This document shows positions 1-9,276 of a DNA stretch of 64,000 nucleotides, in pieces. The stretch spans positions 62,001 through 126,000 of the forward strand of contig NZ_FQWV01000008.1 in NCBI RefSeq assembly GCF_900129775.1, given 5' to 3'. A program made the position numbers and the translations under genes. The notes under the pieces are model-generated. The model was not told where the DNA came from, did not search any database, and was given only the letters and a program-made list of their open reading frames with translations. Numbering within the stretch: the stretch's first letter is position 1; each line of letters starts with the position of its first letter. The DNA comes from Halobaculum gomorrense (GTDB lineage Archaea > Halobacteriota > Halobacteria > Halobacteriales > Haloferacaceae).

Positions 1-516
1 GAGCATCGCCACCGCGCCCGCGCCCTGGGTCGCCTCCCCGGGGTCGCCGCGGGCGTACAGCGCCGTGTCGGTCGCGATGACCAGCGCCGACCGGCCGCGG
101 TTGCGCCCCGCCTTGATCCAGTTGTACGCGTCGTCGATGGACTGCGTGCCGGCGACGCAGGCGAACTTCCGCTCGCCTTTGTTCGCGTGGTGGAAGTCGC
201 CGTCGTACACCTGCTCCAGACACCCCGCGATGTACGTCGAGACCGGCTTGGAGTTGTCGAAGGCGGACTCGGTCGCCACGTCGATGCGGCCGATGTCCTG
301 CGGGTCCAGCCCCTTGCGGTCCATCAGGCGCTTTGCGGCGTTTGCGCCCATCGTGACGATGTCCTCGTAGGCGTCCGGGAACGAGGACGTCTCGAGGCCG
401 AGGCCCTTGGTGTACTTGCCGGGGTCCTCGCCTTTCGCCGGGGCGAACGTCTCCGGGAGATTCAGTTGGAGCTTCCCGGTCCAGATCTCGATCGCGTCGA
501 TGCCCACTGCTGTCAT
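1..516 (-). CDS. hmgB: Hydroxymethylglutaryl-CoA synthase, archaeal type (3' end outside window)
   Basis: The first 172 codons of HMG-CoA synthase, which condenses acetyl-CoA with acetoacetyl-CoA in the mevalonate route to archaeal isoprenoid lipids. Seen: thiolase-fold N terminus starting MTAVGIDAIEIW, the TESAFDNSK stretch around residue 83 that carries the family's catalytic Glu, and the nucleophile Cys120 in FACVAGTQS. The gene runs off the left edge, so about 60% of the usual 445 residues is missing because of the window boundary, not a mutation. Start at 516 fits the conserved N terminus. HMG-CoA reductase, the next enzyme of the pathway, is about 52 kb away at 52012, so the two steps are not in one operon here. 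Confidence 0.9.
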   Translation of the reverse strand, partial: MTAVGIDAIEIWTGKLQLNLPETFAPAKGEDPGKYTKGLGLETSSFPDAYEDIVTMGANAAKRLMDRKGLDPQDIGRIDVATESAFDNSKPVSTYIAGCLEQVYDGDFHHANKGERKFACVAGTQSIDDAYNWIKAGRNRGRSALVIATDTALYARGDPGEATQGAGAVAML

Positions 517-604
517 GGCTGGCCCTAAACGAAACTGGGTTGTAGGTCTGTCGATGGTGAGATACGTCGATTGTCGAACTCAGGCGAGGTGGTGACTCTG
601 TCAC

Positions 605-3193
605 CTACCCGTCGATGGTTCCTTTCTCCGGCTGCGGTCCGTCTTCACCGTTCTTCGTGCCACTCTGGAGGATCAGGGTCTGTGCGTTACCGTTCGGGCG
701 TTCGAGTCTAGTCCCCAGTTCTCCCCCACCCGCCTGGTTGAACAGGAGTTCCCCGCCGGGCGTACTGGCTGTCATTCTGTTGCCGGGGTTTCCACCGACG
801 AGCCGTGCGTTTCTGATGTCGATATCGAACCCGGCCGTGTTCTGTGACGCTTTCAATTCGATAACGTTGCCGTTGCCGGTCTCCACCGTCGACCCGCGGA
901 GGTCGATTCCCCGGTTCGTCGAGATGACGACGTCGTTCTCCGTCGTCGTCTCGACCGTGACGTCACGAGCGGTGAACGATCCCGCACTCATATCGAGTTT
1001 CCCGACGGTGATGTCCTTCGCCAAGACGATGTCTTGGTTCCCGAAGTCACCGTTAGGTCCGCTCCCAGCGTTTGCGTCGAAGTCGGAGGCGGTGTAGGTC
1101 GTCTCACCGCTGTCGTACTCGCCATTGCCGTTGGCGTCGTTGAACGCGTCGGCGTTGGACGGGAGTGTCCCGGCACCGCCTTCACCGCTGGCGGTCGGCC
1201 TGGGCGTCAGCACGCTTGTCGGAATCGCCTGCTTCCCGCCCGTTCCGGGACCCTCCCAGGACACGTCGAGAACCTGTCGTCCCCGATTCTCGTACATGTA
1301 GATGGTGATGTTGTGCTGGCCTTCGGTCAGCGTCACCGACCCACTCTCCTCTTGTGCCGCGTGGTCGCCGCCGTTGTCGACGATCTGAGTCCCGTCGATG
1401 TACAGCCAACTCCCGTCGTCGGAATTGGTGTAGAACGTGTACGTCCCGTTTTGCGGTACGTCGATGTACGCGGTGTAGGCGTACGCGAAGTTGTCCTCTC
1501 GGTTCTCCGGGCCGATGGTGAACTGTAGCTTCTCGCCGGTTTCGACCGGCGTTCTGGAGTCGAGGTTCAGGTCAGACGGCTGACCCTCGTTACCGAAGTC
1601 GGCTTCGTAGTAGCGGTAGTAGATACCCCCGCCGCTGCTGCGGATTCTGACCGAGAGGATGTCGCTCGATTGCGCCGAGGAGGCGTACACCTTCGCCGTC
1701 TGATTTCCAGCACCGAGGTCCATCGTCACCGTCGACCGACCATCGTTGCCGGTCACGCCCTCGGAGTCGCCGCCGGTGAAGTCTGCGCCTGCGGTATTGT
1801 TCGAGGCGTAGTCGACCGACACGCCTGAGACGTCGTCACCCCCGTCGGTCGCTCGCGCGGTCATCTGGAGGCTTCCCCCTGAAGTGGCTCTGTCGACGAC
1901 CAGCGTGTCGTTCGCGGCGTAGTACGTGACGCCAGTGTTGTCGCTCGTGATCCTATCGGTGTCCCACACCAAGTCGTAGGTGCTCGCTCCGCCGCCACCG
2001 CCGGGCGCGTCAGTCACGGTGACGCTCACGCGAGCGTCTTCGGGAGTCGTCTCGTTGAACACCACAGCGGGATTCGAGTCAAACGAGAAGTCGAGCGTCG
2101 CGTCCGCGCTCCCGGCGGTGTACTCGAACACCGCGCGCCCTCGGTCGTCTGTTCGGACGGTCGTCGAGGCGCCGTTTGCGAAGGATCCGTCACTCGCGAC
2201 ACCAGTGACGCCGACGCCGGCGACTGGGTTCCCGAACTGGTCGCGCACCTCGACGACGACCTCGCGGGTCGTCCCCGCGGTCATCTCCGAGGGACGCTGC
2301 TCAACGTCGAGGTACGCCGGCGATCGATCCGGAGCCTCGCCGGAGCCGACGTGGACCGCCGCGATGCCCAGCGAGTACGTTCGCGAGTCGTTCAACTCGA
2401 TGGTGACCCCGCCCGGGGCGTTCCGCGTCCCGTTCACCCACCCGTCGGCGATCTCGTCGGCCAGAAGCTCCTCCCATCGGGTCGCGTTCAGCGTCGTCGG
2501 GATGGTGACGTTGAGCGTCCCGGAGACGCGCTCGCGCCTGGAGACGGTGCTCACCGCCTCCGGATCGACCGTCACCGCCGAGACGCCGCTTCGGCCGAGG
2601 TCGCCCGACACTGCGACCACCGTGATACGATCGCCCTCGACGACGCTCTGGTCGGTCAGCGTGAGGTTCGCCCCGCCGGGGAACCGGTTGAACACGACGC
2701 TCGACTCGTAGCGCGTCGTCGGAGCCTCGCGGTAGTTGTTGTAGCTCGGGCGGTATACGACGAACGTCGTGGACTTGTTCCGATTTCCGGAGGCGTTCCA
2801 GTAATCGCCTGCCTCGCTATCGACCGAACTCACCACCGTGAGATTCCCCAGCGAGACCCCGTTGGGTCCAGGCGGGTCAACCGTCTGCAGCCTCCCCGAC
2901 GCCGGCGGCGGGTTCACGAAGAACGTCCGGCGGGGGTAGCGGGTACCCAGCTTCACCGTCACCGGTGCGGCGTCGCCGGTCCGACCGGTCGCCGTGATGC
3001 TTGACGACAGCGTTATCATGTCGGTCTGGACCGCCTGGCTGTGGCGGAACTCGACCGCGGCGTTCTGGTCGGGGACCACCGTCGCCTGGTACGTCGAGAG
3101 CGCGACGATCAGGAATCCGAAGAGGATCACCGCGCCGATCTGGACCGTGACGGCGCGATCGCGTTTCCTGTGTCCATCCCCCCGATCCGTCAT
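605..3193 (-). CDS. Pilin-anchored surface protein with Ig-like (Big-1), PA14 and beta-helix-like regions
   Basis: An 862-residue secreted or surface protein. After a short charged cytoplasmic start comes one hydrophobic segment (about residues 17-36, beginning VTVQIGAVILFGFLIV), resembling the N-terminal anchor of haloarchaeal pilin-like proteins. An Ig-like Big-1 type domain lies near residues 290-385 (EVRDQFGNPVAGVGV) and a second similar region near 400-520. A PA14 domain spans about 524-660 (NSDDGSWLYIDG is its typical core); PA14 domains often bind sugars. Then follows an Asp/Asn-rich calcium-site-like loop (NDANGNGEYDSGE) and a repetitive beta-rich tail. There is no PGF-CTERM sorting signal. 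A TATA-like ACGCTTATCAG lies about 27 bases before the start. Role in adhesion is inferred from domains. Confidence 0.8.
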   Translation of the reverse strand: MTDRGDGHRKRDRAVTVQIGAVILFGFLIVALSTYQATVVPDQNAAVEFRHSQAVQTDMITLSSSITATGRTGDAAPVTVKLGTRYPRRTFFVNPPPASGRLQTVDPPGPNGVSLGNLTVVSSVDSEAGDYWNASGNRNKSTTFVVYRPSYNNYREAPTTRYESSVVFNRFPGGANLTLTDQSVVEGDRITVVAVSGDLGRSGVSAVTVDPEAVSTVSRRERVSGTLNVTIPTTLNATRWEELLADEIADGWVNGTRNAPGGVTIELNDSRTYSLGIAAVHVGSGEAPDRSPAYLDVEQRPSEMTAGTTREVVVEVRDQFGNPVAGVGVTGVASDGSFANGASTTVRTDDRGRAVFEYTAGSADATLDFSFDSNPAVVFNETTPEDARVSVTVTDAPGGGGGASTYDLVWDTDRITSDNTGVTYYAANDTLVVDRATSGGSLQMTARATDGGDDVSGVSVDYASNNTAGADFTGGDSEGVTGNDGRSTVTMDLGAGNQTAKVYASSAQSSDILSVRIRSSGGGIYYRYYEADFGNEGQPSDLNLDSRTPVETGEKLQFTIGPENREDNFAYAYTAYIDVPQNGTYTFYTNSDDGSWLYIDGTQIVDNGGDHAAQEESGSVTLTEGQHNITIYMYENRGRQVLDVSWEGPGTGGKQAIPTSVLTPRPTASGEGGAGTLPSNADAFNDANGNGEYDSGETTYTASDFDANAGSGPNGDFGNQDIVLAKDITVGKLDMSAGSFTARDVTVETTTENDVVISTNRGIDLRGSTVETGNGNVIELKASQNTAGFDIDIRNARLVGGNPGNRMTASTPGGELLFNQAGGGELGTRLERPNGNAQTLILQSGTKNGEDGPQPEKGTIDG

Positions 3194-3265
3194 GAGGCGG
3201 TGTAGCCGGAGGGCACTGATAAGCGTGCGGGACGGAGTATCAAATCGGAAGCCCCCACGCGGGCG

Positions 3266-3844
3266 CTACTCGTCTTCCTCGACGACCTCCGGGTCGGCCA
3301 TCGCCGACTGCAGCGAGTCGAGGCCGTTGACCCACTCGGAGACGAAGCCGTACTCGAGATCCTCGACCAGGTCCATCGGAAGTTTCTCCCCGTCGATGAT
3401 GCGCGTGCCCGCCTGGACGAGATAACCGAGCGCGGCGTCGACGTCTTCTTCGGCCTCTGCGGCCGCGGCGGCGTCGACGTACTCGGCGACGCTCCCCTCT
3501 TCGGCGGGACCCCCGACGATGTACTCCTCGGCGGTGTAGAACACGCATACGAGGCTCGTCTGCACGCCGTCGATCAGCATCGCCTTCTCCTCGTCGGCGA
3601 TGTCGACATCCGCGAGCACGATGTCGCGGATGTCTGCGACCTCCTCGGTTGCCTCCTCCTCGTTCAGACGGCCGTCGTCGTAGGCCGCGAGGATCTTCGC
3701 GACCGCGATCGCGGTGTCGTCCTGGAGATTGAGCAGCAACCGGGCGGAGTCCTCGTTTTCGGGGTCGAGATCTTCTTCGGCCACACGGTCGAGCCAGTTC
3801 TGCCACCGATCGGCGGTGTAGAACGTCTCCTCGGATTCGCTCAT
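3266..3844 (-). CDS. DUF2150 family protein
   Basis: A 192-residue, very acidic, cytoplasmic-looking protein without membrane segments. From memory it matches the haloarchaeal DUF2150 family (pattern ...LLLNLQDDTAIAVAKILAAY), whose function is unknown. I chose ATG at 3844; a GTG two codons upstream (3850) is possible, but a TATA-like GCATATCAATAC about 25 bases before the ATG supports a nearly leaderless transcript beginning there. It sits alone between the surface protein and a TatD hydrolase, both on the same strand, with gaps of 72 and 143 bases, so co-transcription is uncertain. Confidence 0.75.
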   Translation of the reverse strand: MSESEETFYTADRWQNWLDRVAEEDLDPENEDSARLLLNLQDDTAIAVAKILAAYDDGRLNEEEATEEVADIRDIVLADVDIADEEKAMLIDGVQTSLVCVFYTAEEYIVGGPAEEGSVAEYVDAAAAAEAEEDVDAALGYLVQAGTRIIDGEKLPMDLVEDLEYGFVSEWVNGLDSLQSAMADPEVVEEDE

Positions 3845-3987
3845 ACCCACACGGTTTCGGCCTGTATTGATATGCCTTTCTTCTCCCCGAACGCCCGGCG
3901 ATCACGGCCGATTCGGGTGTTTGCAGCCGATCTTCCGTGGCACACCGAAGCATCGATACCGGTCACAGTTGCCGACGTTCCGCGTCT

Positions 3988-4854
3988 TCACCCGCGGAAC
4001 GTCGGGTCCGACAGCGTCGCCTCGGTGTCGATGTCGTACACCGCCCGCGGCGTCTCCACGTGGGCGGTCCGCACCGCGTCCTCGTACCCCTCCTCCAACA
4101 GCCATCGAACGCGCCGGGGAACGGTCTTCGGCCCCAGCACCATCCCCGGCTTCTCGGGATCGTCGACGAAGTCGGTCTCCATCAGGAACGGCTCTCCGCG
4201 CTCGGCGGCGGTCCGCAGCCAGTCCTTCTCGCTCATCACGCTCGGCGTCGGGCCGGCCAGCTCCCCGGACGCGTAGTGCTTCACGACGCGCGAGGGGTCC
4301 ATCCCCGCCTCGGCGGCCCACTCGGCGACCTCGGTGAGGTCCTCGCTCGCCTCGGTGTGTAACTGGACCGCGCAGTCCAACTCGGCGCCGTGTTCGAACG
4401 CCCGCCGCATCACGGCGTTCGACGCCGTCCACACGGCGTCGGAAACGTCGTAGTGGGGTCGACCCGACTTCAGCCCCAGCGCGCGGCCGTCGGCGACGAA
4501 CTCCGCGGCGACGCCGATGCCCTCGCGCATCAGCTCCCGCGCCCCCGACGGGTCGTACCCCCCGTCGTCGACGAGCCGAGAGACCAGTCCCGGATGAACG
4601 CCCAGAACCGGCCACGCCCGGCCGCGGAGCCGCTCGCTGGCCTCGCGTGCGACTGCAACGGTCGTCTCAAAGACGGGACGGAAATCGTCGGCCTCCGAGG
4701 GCACCGGACCCAGGTGCCACGAGGGCTTGTTGACGACGAGCAGGTGCGTCCCCCCGAGGCGGGCGAAGTCGTCGACGGCGGCCATCCCGCGGCCGTGCTC
4801 GGGGTCGAGATGGAGGTGATCGTCGAGCACTGGCGTGCCCAGTTCCTCGCTCAT
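3988..4854 (-). CDS. TatD-family metal-dependent hydrolase
   Basis: A 288-residue amidohydrolase-fold protein. The N-terminal DDHLHLDPEHGRG supplies the HxH metal ligands of the TatD-type TIM barrel. Further metal or active-site candidates are the Glu in GIGVAAEFVADG, a His in VQLHTEASED, a His in RVVKHYASGE and the Asp in LMETDFVDDPEKPG. Members of this wide family include DNases and other phosphoesterases or hydrolases; the substrate cannot be told from sequence. Length is normal for an archaeal member. Start at 4854 begins MSEELGTPVLDDHLH. Neighbours are unrelated conserved genes on the same strand. Confidence 0.8.
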   Translation of the reverse strand: MSEELGTPVLDDHLHLDPEHGRGMAAVDDFARLGGTHLLVVNKPSWHLGPVPSEADDFRPVFETTVAVAREASERLRGRAWPVLGVHPGLVSRLVDDGGYDPSGARELMREGIGVAAEFVADGRALGLKSGRPHYDVSDAVWTASNAVMRRAFEHGAELDCAVQLHTEASEDLTEVAEWAAEAGMDPSRVVKHYASGELAGPTPSVMSEKDWLRTAAERGEPFLMETDFVDDPEKPGMVLGPKTVPRRVRWLLEEGYEDAVRTAHVETPRAVYDIDTEATLSDPTFRG

Positions 4855-4950
4855 GGTCGCGGTAGCGCCCCGGCGGTCGAAAACCCTGCGGGCTGTGACC
4901 GGCCGTGATCGCTCGGGGTCGGCTCTCGGGATCGCACGGAGCCCGTGCGT

Positions 4951-5403
4951 TCAAAACGGTGTCCGCCCGAGCGCGATGACCGTCGATCGGCCGCCGTCGG
5001 GGCTCGTCCAGATCAACCGAACGTCGGTGCCGGGCGGCACGGGTCCGTCGGTTTCCTCAGAGAGGACGATGTCGTCGCCGCCGGTGAGCGGGTAGCGCGT
5101 TTTTAGCGCGGTGTGCTCGTGTCCGCTGTCGGCGACGAGCGTCAAGTTCCCCGTGTTCTGCTTGGTGATCGTCTCGCCCCCGTGGATACTCGCGAGCACC
5201 TCGTACTCGCCGCCGACCGACCGGTAGGTGAAGTCCACCGTCAGCGCGGGCGGTCCGGCGTTGAGACCACCCGGCAGACCGAGCATCGCAGAGCCCAGCA
5301 CGGCCGCGAGCAGGACGGTGATTGCGACCATCGCCACGGTTGCGATCACCGGCGTCACCCCTCTGTCGCGGGACGAGGATTCGCGCTGTGATGTCGCTGT
5401 CAT
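4951..5403 (-). CDS. Archaeal type IV pilin-like protein (Pilin_N/DUF1628)
   Basis: A 150-residue protein with the signature of haloarchaeal pilin-like proteins: a short polar start, then RGVTPVIATVAMVAITVLLA (residues about 14-33) as a long hydrophobic helix, followed by a beta-rich extracytoplasmic domain. In this family the segment before the hydrophobic stretch is the likely prepilin-peptidase site; the RGVTPVI context is typical of the Pilin_N group. It is a monocistronic minus-strand gene, divergent from rfcL across a 201-base gap. Whether it forms a pilus, a minor subunit or just a membrane-anchored surface protein cannot be decided; it is not part of the Tad-like locus at 14.7-24.7 kb. 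Confidence 0.8.
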   Translation of the reverse strand: MTATSQRESSSRDRGVTPVIATVAMVAITVLLAAVLGSAMLGLPGGLNAGPPALTVDFTYRSVGGEYEVLASIHGGETITKQNTGNLTLVADSGHEHTALKTRYPLTGGDDIVLSEETDGPVPPGTDVRLIWTSPDGGRSTVIALGRTPF

Positions 5404-5604
5404 GGATCTCCGACTGTCGGGACCCCCAGCGACGCACCCGAGTTATCGGTGATCCCGCCGAGGGACACTTAATCACGTCGCCGAGAGTATCACGAACGAT
5501 ACCCGAGCGACAGTTGCGCCCGATTCGGCGTGCCGGTCGCGACCGGGGTCGCGGCTCCGCCCCCGTCCACAACCACTAAGCGCGGCTCGCTCTTCCCTCC
5601 GGTA

Positions 5605-7125
5605 ATGACCGACTGGACGGAGACGTACCGCCCGTCCTCGCTCTCGGAACTCCGGGGCAACGACAAGGCGGTGAAGGGCGTCCGCGAGTGGGCCGACACG
5701 TGGGACGACCACCGCGAGGCGCTCGTCTTGCACGGTTCGCCCGGCGTCGGCAAGACCTCCGCGGCGCACGCGCTGGCGGCCGACAAGGGCTGGGAGACCG
5801 TCGAGCTGAACGCATCCGACCAACGCACCGCCGACGTGATCGAACGGTACGCGGGCCGCGCGGCGAACAACGCCACTCTGGGCGGCTCGGCCGGCGGCGA
5901 CGACACCGGCGGCCGCCAGCTCGTCATCCTCGACGAGGCCGACAACATCCACGGCAACTACGACCGGGGCGGCAAAAGCGCCGTCACCTCGCTCGTGAAG
6001 AGCGCCGGTCAGCCGGTGATCCTCATCGCCAATGAGTACTACGAGATGAGCCGCGGCCTGCGCAACGCAACGCAGGACATCGAGTTCCGAGACGTGGGCG
6101 CGCGCTCGATTGTGCCCGTCCTCCGCGACATCTGTCGCAAGGAGGGGATCGAGTTCGACGCGGACGCGCTGGAGCGCATCGCCGAGCGCAACGCGGGCGA
6201 CCTCCGCGGCGCCGTCAACGACCTCCAGGCGGTCGCCGACGGCAAAGACCACCTCATGCTGGAGGACGTGGTCACCGGCGACCGGGACCGCTCGATGGGG
6301 GTCTTTCCGTTCCTCGATCTGGTGCTCAAGGAGAGTACGTCGGCGCAGGAGGCCCTCCAGTCGAGCTACGAGGTGGACGAGACGCCCGACGACCTGACGA
6401 CGTGGATCGAGGACAACATGCTGAAGGTGTACGATACCGAGGAAGCCGTCCGCGCGTACGACCACCTCGCCGACGCCGACGTGTGGCTCGGCCGTGTGTG
6501 GGCCAGCCAGAACTACTCCTACTGGCGCTACGCAGGCGACAACCTCTCGGCCGGCGTCGCGGCCGCCCGCGATGGGACGAAGGGCGGCTGGACCCGCTGG
6601 GGCCGCCCGCAGTTCTACCACTCCACCTCCGACACGAGCGACGAGGTGGTCCGCGCCATCGCCGAGCGCGGCGGCTTCTCGATGGACACCGCCCGACGCG
6701 CCGTCCTCCCGTACCTTCAGGCGATGACCCACCACTGCAAGCCGCGAGCGCTGACGGTCGAAATGGCCGCGGCCTACGAGTTCGAGGCGGAACACGTCTC
6801 CTTCGTCACCGGTTCGGGGGAGACGACGAACAAGGTGGAATCGATCGTGGAGGACGCCGAGGACCTCCGCGCCGAGCGCATGGAGGAACACTCCGGCGGC
6901 GCGTTCGCCGGCGTCGCGCTGAGTGCAGAAACCGGGGAGCACGGCGACGCCGGTTCCGACGACGCGGGCGACAGCGAGGACGGCCAGACGAGCCTCGCTG
7001 ACCCCGACGGCTCGGCGGAGTCCGGCGAGTCGGCCGGTGACGCCGGCCACGACGCCGTCCGCGACGCCGACCCCGACGCCGCCGAGGACGACGACGGCCA
7101 GTCGGGCCTGTCGGACTTCATGTGA
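5605..7125 (+). CDS. rfcL: Replication factor C large subunit (clamp loader)
   Basis: A 506-residue AAA+ ATPase that, with the small RFC subunits, opens and loads the PCNA sliding clamp on primed DNA. Seen: family start MTDWTETYRPSSLSELRGND, Walker A GSPGVGKTS near residue 50, VELNASDQRT, and Walker B VILDEADNI near residue 115. The C-terminal collar region follows and ends in a long acidic tail with QSGLSDFM, like a PCNA-interacting (PIP-like) end. No intein interrupts the Walker A region, a frequent intein site in haloarchaeal replication genes. The ATG at 5605 is preceded about 30 bases upstream by ACTAAG, a TATA-like element. An in-frame start further upstream (5530) gives a non-conserved extension and is rejected. 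Confidence 0.95.
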   Translation: MTDWTETYRPSSLSELRGNDKAVKGVREWADTWDDHREALVLHGSPGVGKTSAAHALAADKGWETVELNASDQRTADVIERYAGRAANNATLGGSAGGDDTGGRQLVILDEADNIHGNYDRGGKSAVTSLVKSAGQPVILIANEYYEMSRGLRNATQDIEFRDVGARSIVPVLRDICRKEGIEFDADALERIAERNAGDLRGAVNDLQAVADGKDHLMLEDVVTGDRDRSMGVFPFLDLVLKESTSAQEALQSSYEVDETPDDLTTWIEDNMLKVYDTEEAVRAYDHLADADVWLGRVWASQNYSYWRYAGDNLSAGVAAARDGTKGGWTRWGRPQFYHSTSDTSDEVVRAIAERGGFSMDTARRAVLPYLQAMTHHCKPRALTVEMAAAYEFEAEHVSFVTGSGETTNKVESIVEDAEDLRAERMEEHSGGAFAGVALSAETGEHGDAGSDDAGDSEDGQTSLADPDGSAESGESAGDAGHDAVRDADPDAAEDDDGQSGLSDFM

Positions 7126-7206
7126 TCCGCGGGCTCAGCTGAGGCGACCGGCCCGGCGTTCGCCGGGACACACCGACTTTTCATCCCCGTCCACGAATCC
7201 AGCGCT

Positions 7207-8262
7207 ATGCAAGCGGCCGTCCTCCGCGAGTACGGCGACCCCCTCGACGTGACCGACGTGCCAGAACCGGATCTCGAACCACACGGCGTCGTCGTCGACG
7301 TGGAGGCGTGCGGCATCTGCCGCTCCGACTGGCACGCGTGGATGGGTCACGGTGAGTGGGCCGACGATCAGGTCCCGCTCGACTTCGTGCTCGGGCACGA
7401 GCCCGCTGGTACCCTCGTCGAGGTCGGCGAGCGCGTCACCGCCGTCGAGGCGGGCGACCGCGTCGCCGTCCCCTTCAACCTCGGCTGCGGCGCGTGCCAC
7501 GAGTGCGCGAATGGCCACGGGAACACCTGCCTCGACGGCCGAGCGCTCGGATTCGAGCGCGCCGCACCGGGCGCGTTCGCCGAGCGGGTCCACCTCCCGC
7601 ACGCGGACTACAACGCGATGCGTCTCCCGGAGGGGATCGCGCCGCGAGACGTGGCCGCCCTCGGCTGCCGGTTTATGACCGCGTACCACGCGCTGGAACA
7701 TCGCGCCAACGTCGGCGCCGGCGACTGGGTCGCCGTCCACGGCTGCGGCGGCGTCGGCCTGTCGGCGGTGCAGGTTGCGGACGCACTCGGCGCCCGCGTG
7801 ATCGCCGTCGACGTTGACGACGACGCGCTCTCGCGGGCCGCGGCTGCGGGCGCCGACGAGACCGTCCGCGGCGACGCGGTGGACGTGCCGGAGACCGTCG
7901 AATCGATCACCGGTCGCGGCGCGCACGTCTCGCTGGACGCGCTCGGTCGCGCGGAGACGTGCCGCAACTCCGTCGCCTGCCTCCGCGAGCGCGGCACGCA
8001 CGTCCAGGTCGGCCTCACGACCGACGCGGAGCAGGGGGAGGTGTCGCTGCCGACGGACGCGATGACGCGCTGGGAGGTGGACTTCCTCGGCTCGCGGGGG
8101 ATGCCGCCGACGCGCTACGACGAACTCCTCGGGCTGCTGGAAGCCGGCGATCTCGACCCGAGCGTCCTCGTCGGCCGCGAGGTCGGGCTGGAGGAGGTTC
8201 CCGGACGGCTGGCTGCGATGACCGACTACGAGACCGAGGGAGTCGAGGTCCTGACGTTCTGA
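7207..8262 (+). CDS. Zinc-dependent alcohol dehydrogenase (MDR superfamily)
   Basis: A 351-residue medium-chain dehydrogenase, probably oxidising an alcohol or polyol with NAD(P). The catalytic zinc ligands are Cys37 in EACGICRSDWH and the His-Glu pair in LGHEPAG. The structural zinc lobe is complete, with four cysteines in CGACHECANGHGNTC. The Rossmann fold shows as HGCGGVGLSAVQ followed by an acidic strand end (AVDVDDD), which suggests NAD rather than NADP preference. ATG at 7207 has TTTTCA about 27 bases before it. It follows rfcL by 81 bases on the same strand but is functionally unrelated. Substrate unknown. Confidence 0.88.
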   Translation: MQAAVLREYGDPLDVTDVPEPDLEPHGVVVDVEACGICRSDWHAWMGHGEWADDQVPLDFVLGHEPAGTLVEVGERVTAVEAGDRVAVPFNLGCGACHECANGHGNTCLDGRALGFERAAPGAFAERVHLPHADYNAMRLPEGIAPRDVAALGCRFMTAYHALEHRANVGAGDWVAVHGCGGVGLSAVQVADALGARVIAVDVDDDALSRAAAAGADETVRGDAVDVPETVESITGRGAHVSLDALGRAETCRNSVACLRERGTHVQVGLTTDAEQGEVSLPTDAMTRWEVDFLGSRGMPPTRYDELLGLLEAGDLDPSVLVGREVGLEEVPGRLAAMTDYETEGVEVLTF

Positions 8263-8306
8263 GGAGAGGCACCGAGGGCGGGGCGAAACTCCGTGTTCGG
8301 TCCGGT

Positions 8307-9167
8307 TTACGCGGTCGAGAGGCGGACGCGAACGCCGTCGGGCGCGGCCGCGACGAAGCCGTCGCCGTCGTCGCGCACGTCGACCCCGGCGGCAGCGACC
8401 GACTCGCGGACCGAAGCCACCCCGCCGGCGTCGGGAACGATCACCTCGAACTCGGTGAGTCCGGTCCCCGAGGCGGGCGCTGTGCGGCGGTTCCAGGTAT
8501 TGAGCCCGAGGTGGTGGTGGTAGCCGCCGGCGGCGACGAACAGCGCGTCCGTTCCCATGCGCTGGCGCACGTCGAACCCCACGGTGTCGACGTAGAACGT
8601 CTCGGCGGCGCCCAGGTCGGTCACCTCGAGGTGGACGTGACCGACGGTGGTTCCAGCAGGGGCAGCGTCGCCCGCGCTATCGGCGCCGCCGGCGCGGTCG
8701 GCCAGCAGCGCGTCGACATCGAGCCGCAGCGTGTCCATTTCCACTGTGTCGCCGGACTCGGGCCACTCCTCGCGCGGTCGGTCGCGGTACAGTTCGACGC
8801 CGTTGTCCTCGGGGTCGCGAAGGTACAGCGCCTCGCTGACGCGGTGGTCGGACGCGCCGGTGAGCCCGACGCCGGCGTCACGCACTCGGGCGAGCGCGTC
8901 ACCGAGCGCCGCCCGGGACGGGAACAGAAACGCGGTGTGGAACAGGCCTGCGGCGTCTGGGGGTCGCGGGTCGGCACCTGGGGATTCTTCGAGGACGAGC
9001 AGGTCGCCGGCGTCGGCAGTGCCGAGGACCGCTCGACCGGCGCGGCGCTCGCGAACCCGAAGACCGACGGCGTCGCGGTAGAACGGGAGCACCGCATCGA
9101 GATCGGAGACGGTGAGCGTCACGCGGCCGATCCGCGCGTCGGGGTCGATGCCGGTGGGCGAGTCCAT
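8307..9167 (-). CDS. Double VOC-domain protein (catechol 2,3-dioxygenase-like)
   Basis: A 286-residue protein with two tandem vicinal-oxygen-chelate modules, resembling CatE-like extradiol dioxygenases and glyoxalase relatives. The first module begins IGRVTLTVSDLDAVLPFYRD, and the second VGHVHLEVTDLGAAETFYVD about residue 170. Candidate metal ligands are the His in VGHVHLEV, the His cluster in GGYHHHLGLN and a Glu in the last strands. The start is set at 9167 (MDSPTGIDP); the frame extends 11 codons further but without a conserved start. It overlaps nothing and is convergent with the alcohol dehydrogenase. The substrate is not predictable. Confidence 0.82.
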   Translation of the reverse strand: MDSPTGIDPDARIGRVTLTVSDLDAVLPFYRDAVGLRVRERRAGRAVLGTADAGDLLVLEESPGADPRPPDAAGLFHTAFLFPSRAALGDALARVRDAGVGLTGASDHRVSEALYLRDPEDNGVELYRDRPREEWPESGDTVEMDTLRLDVDALLADRAGGADSAGDAAPAGTTVGHVHLEVTDLGAAETFYVDTVGFDVRQRMGTDALFVAAGGYHHHLGLNTWNRRTAPASGTGLTEFEVIVPDAGGVASVRESVAAAGVDVRDDGDGFVAAAPDGVRVRLSTA

Positions 9168-9276
9168 GGACGGTGACACGTTCGATCGAGGGCGGACCAC
9201 GGTGATAGTCGTGGCGCCGCCGGCGGATCGATCCCGCGTCCGCGACGGCGTCGGGGTGTGTTGGCGCCCGAGCAGG

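Noticed and set aside
5473-7050. A 525-codon open frame antisense to rfcL
   Set aside because: Composition is that of a GC-rich shadow (Arg/Val/His-rich, no motifs), while the plus strand encodes an unmistakable clamp-loader subunit.
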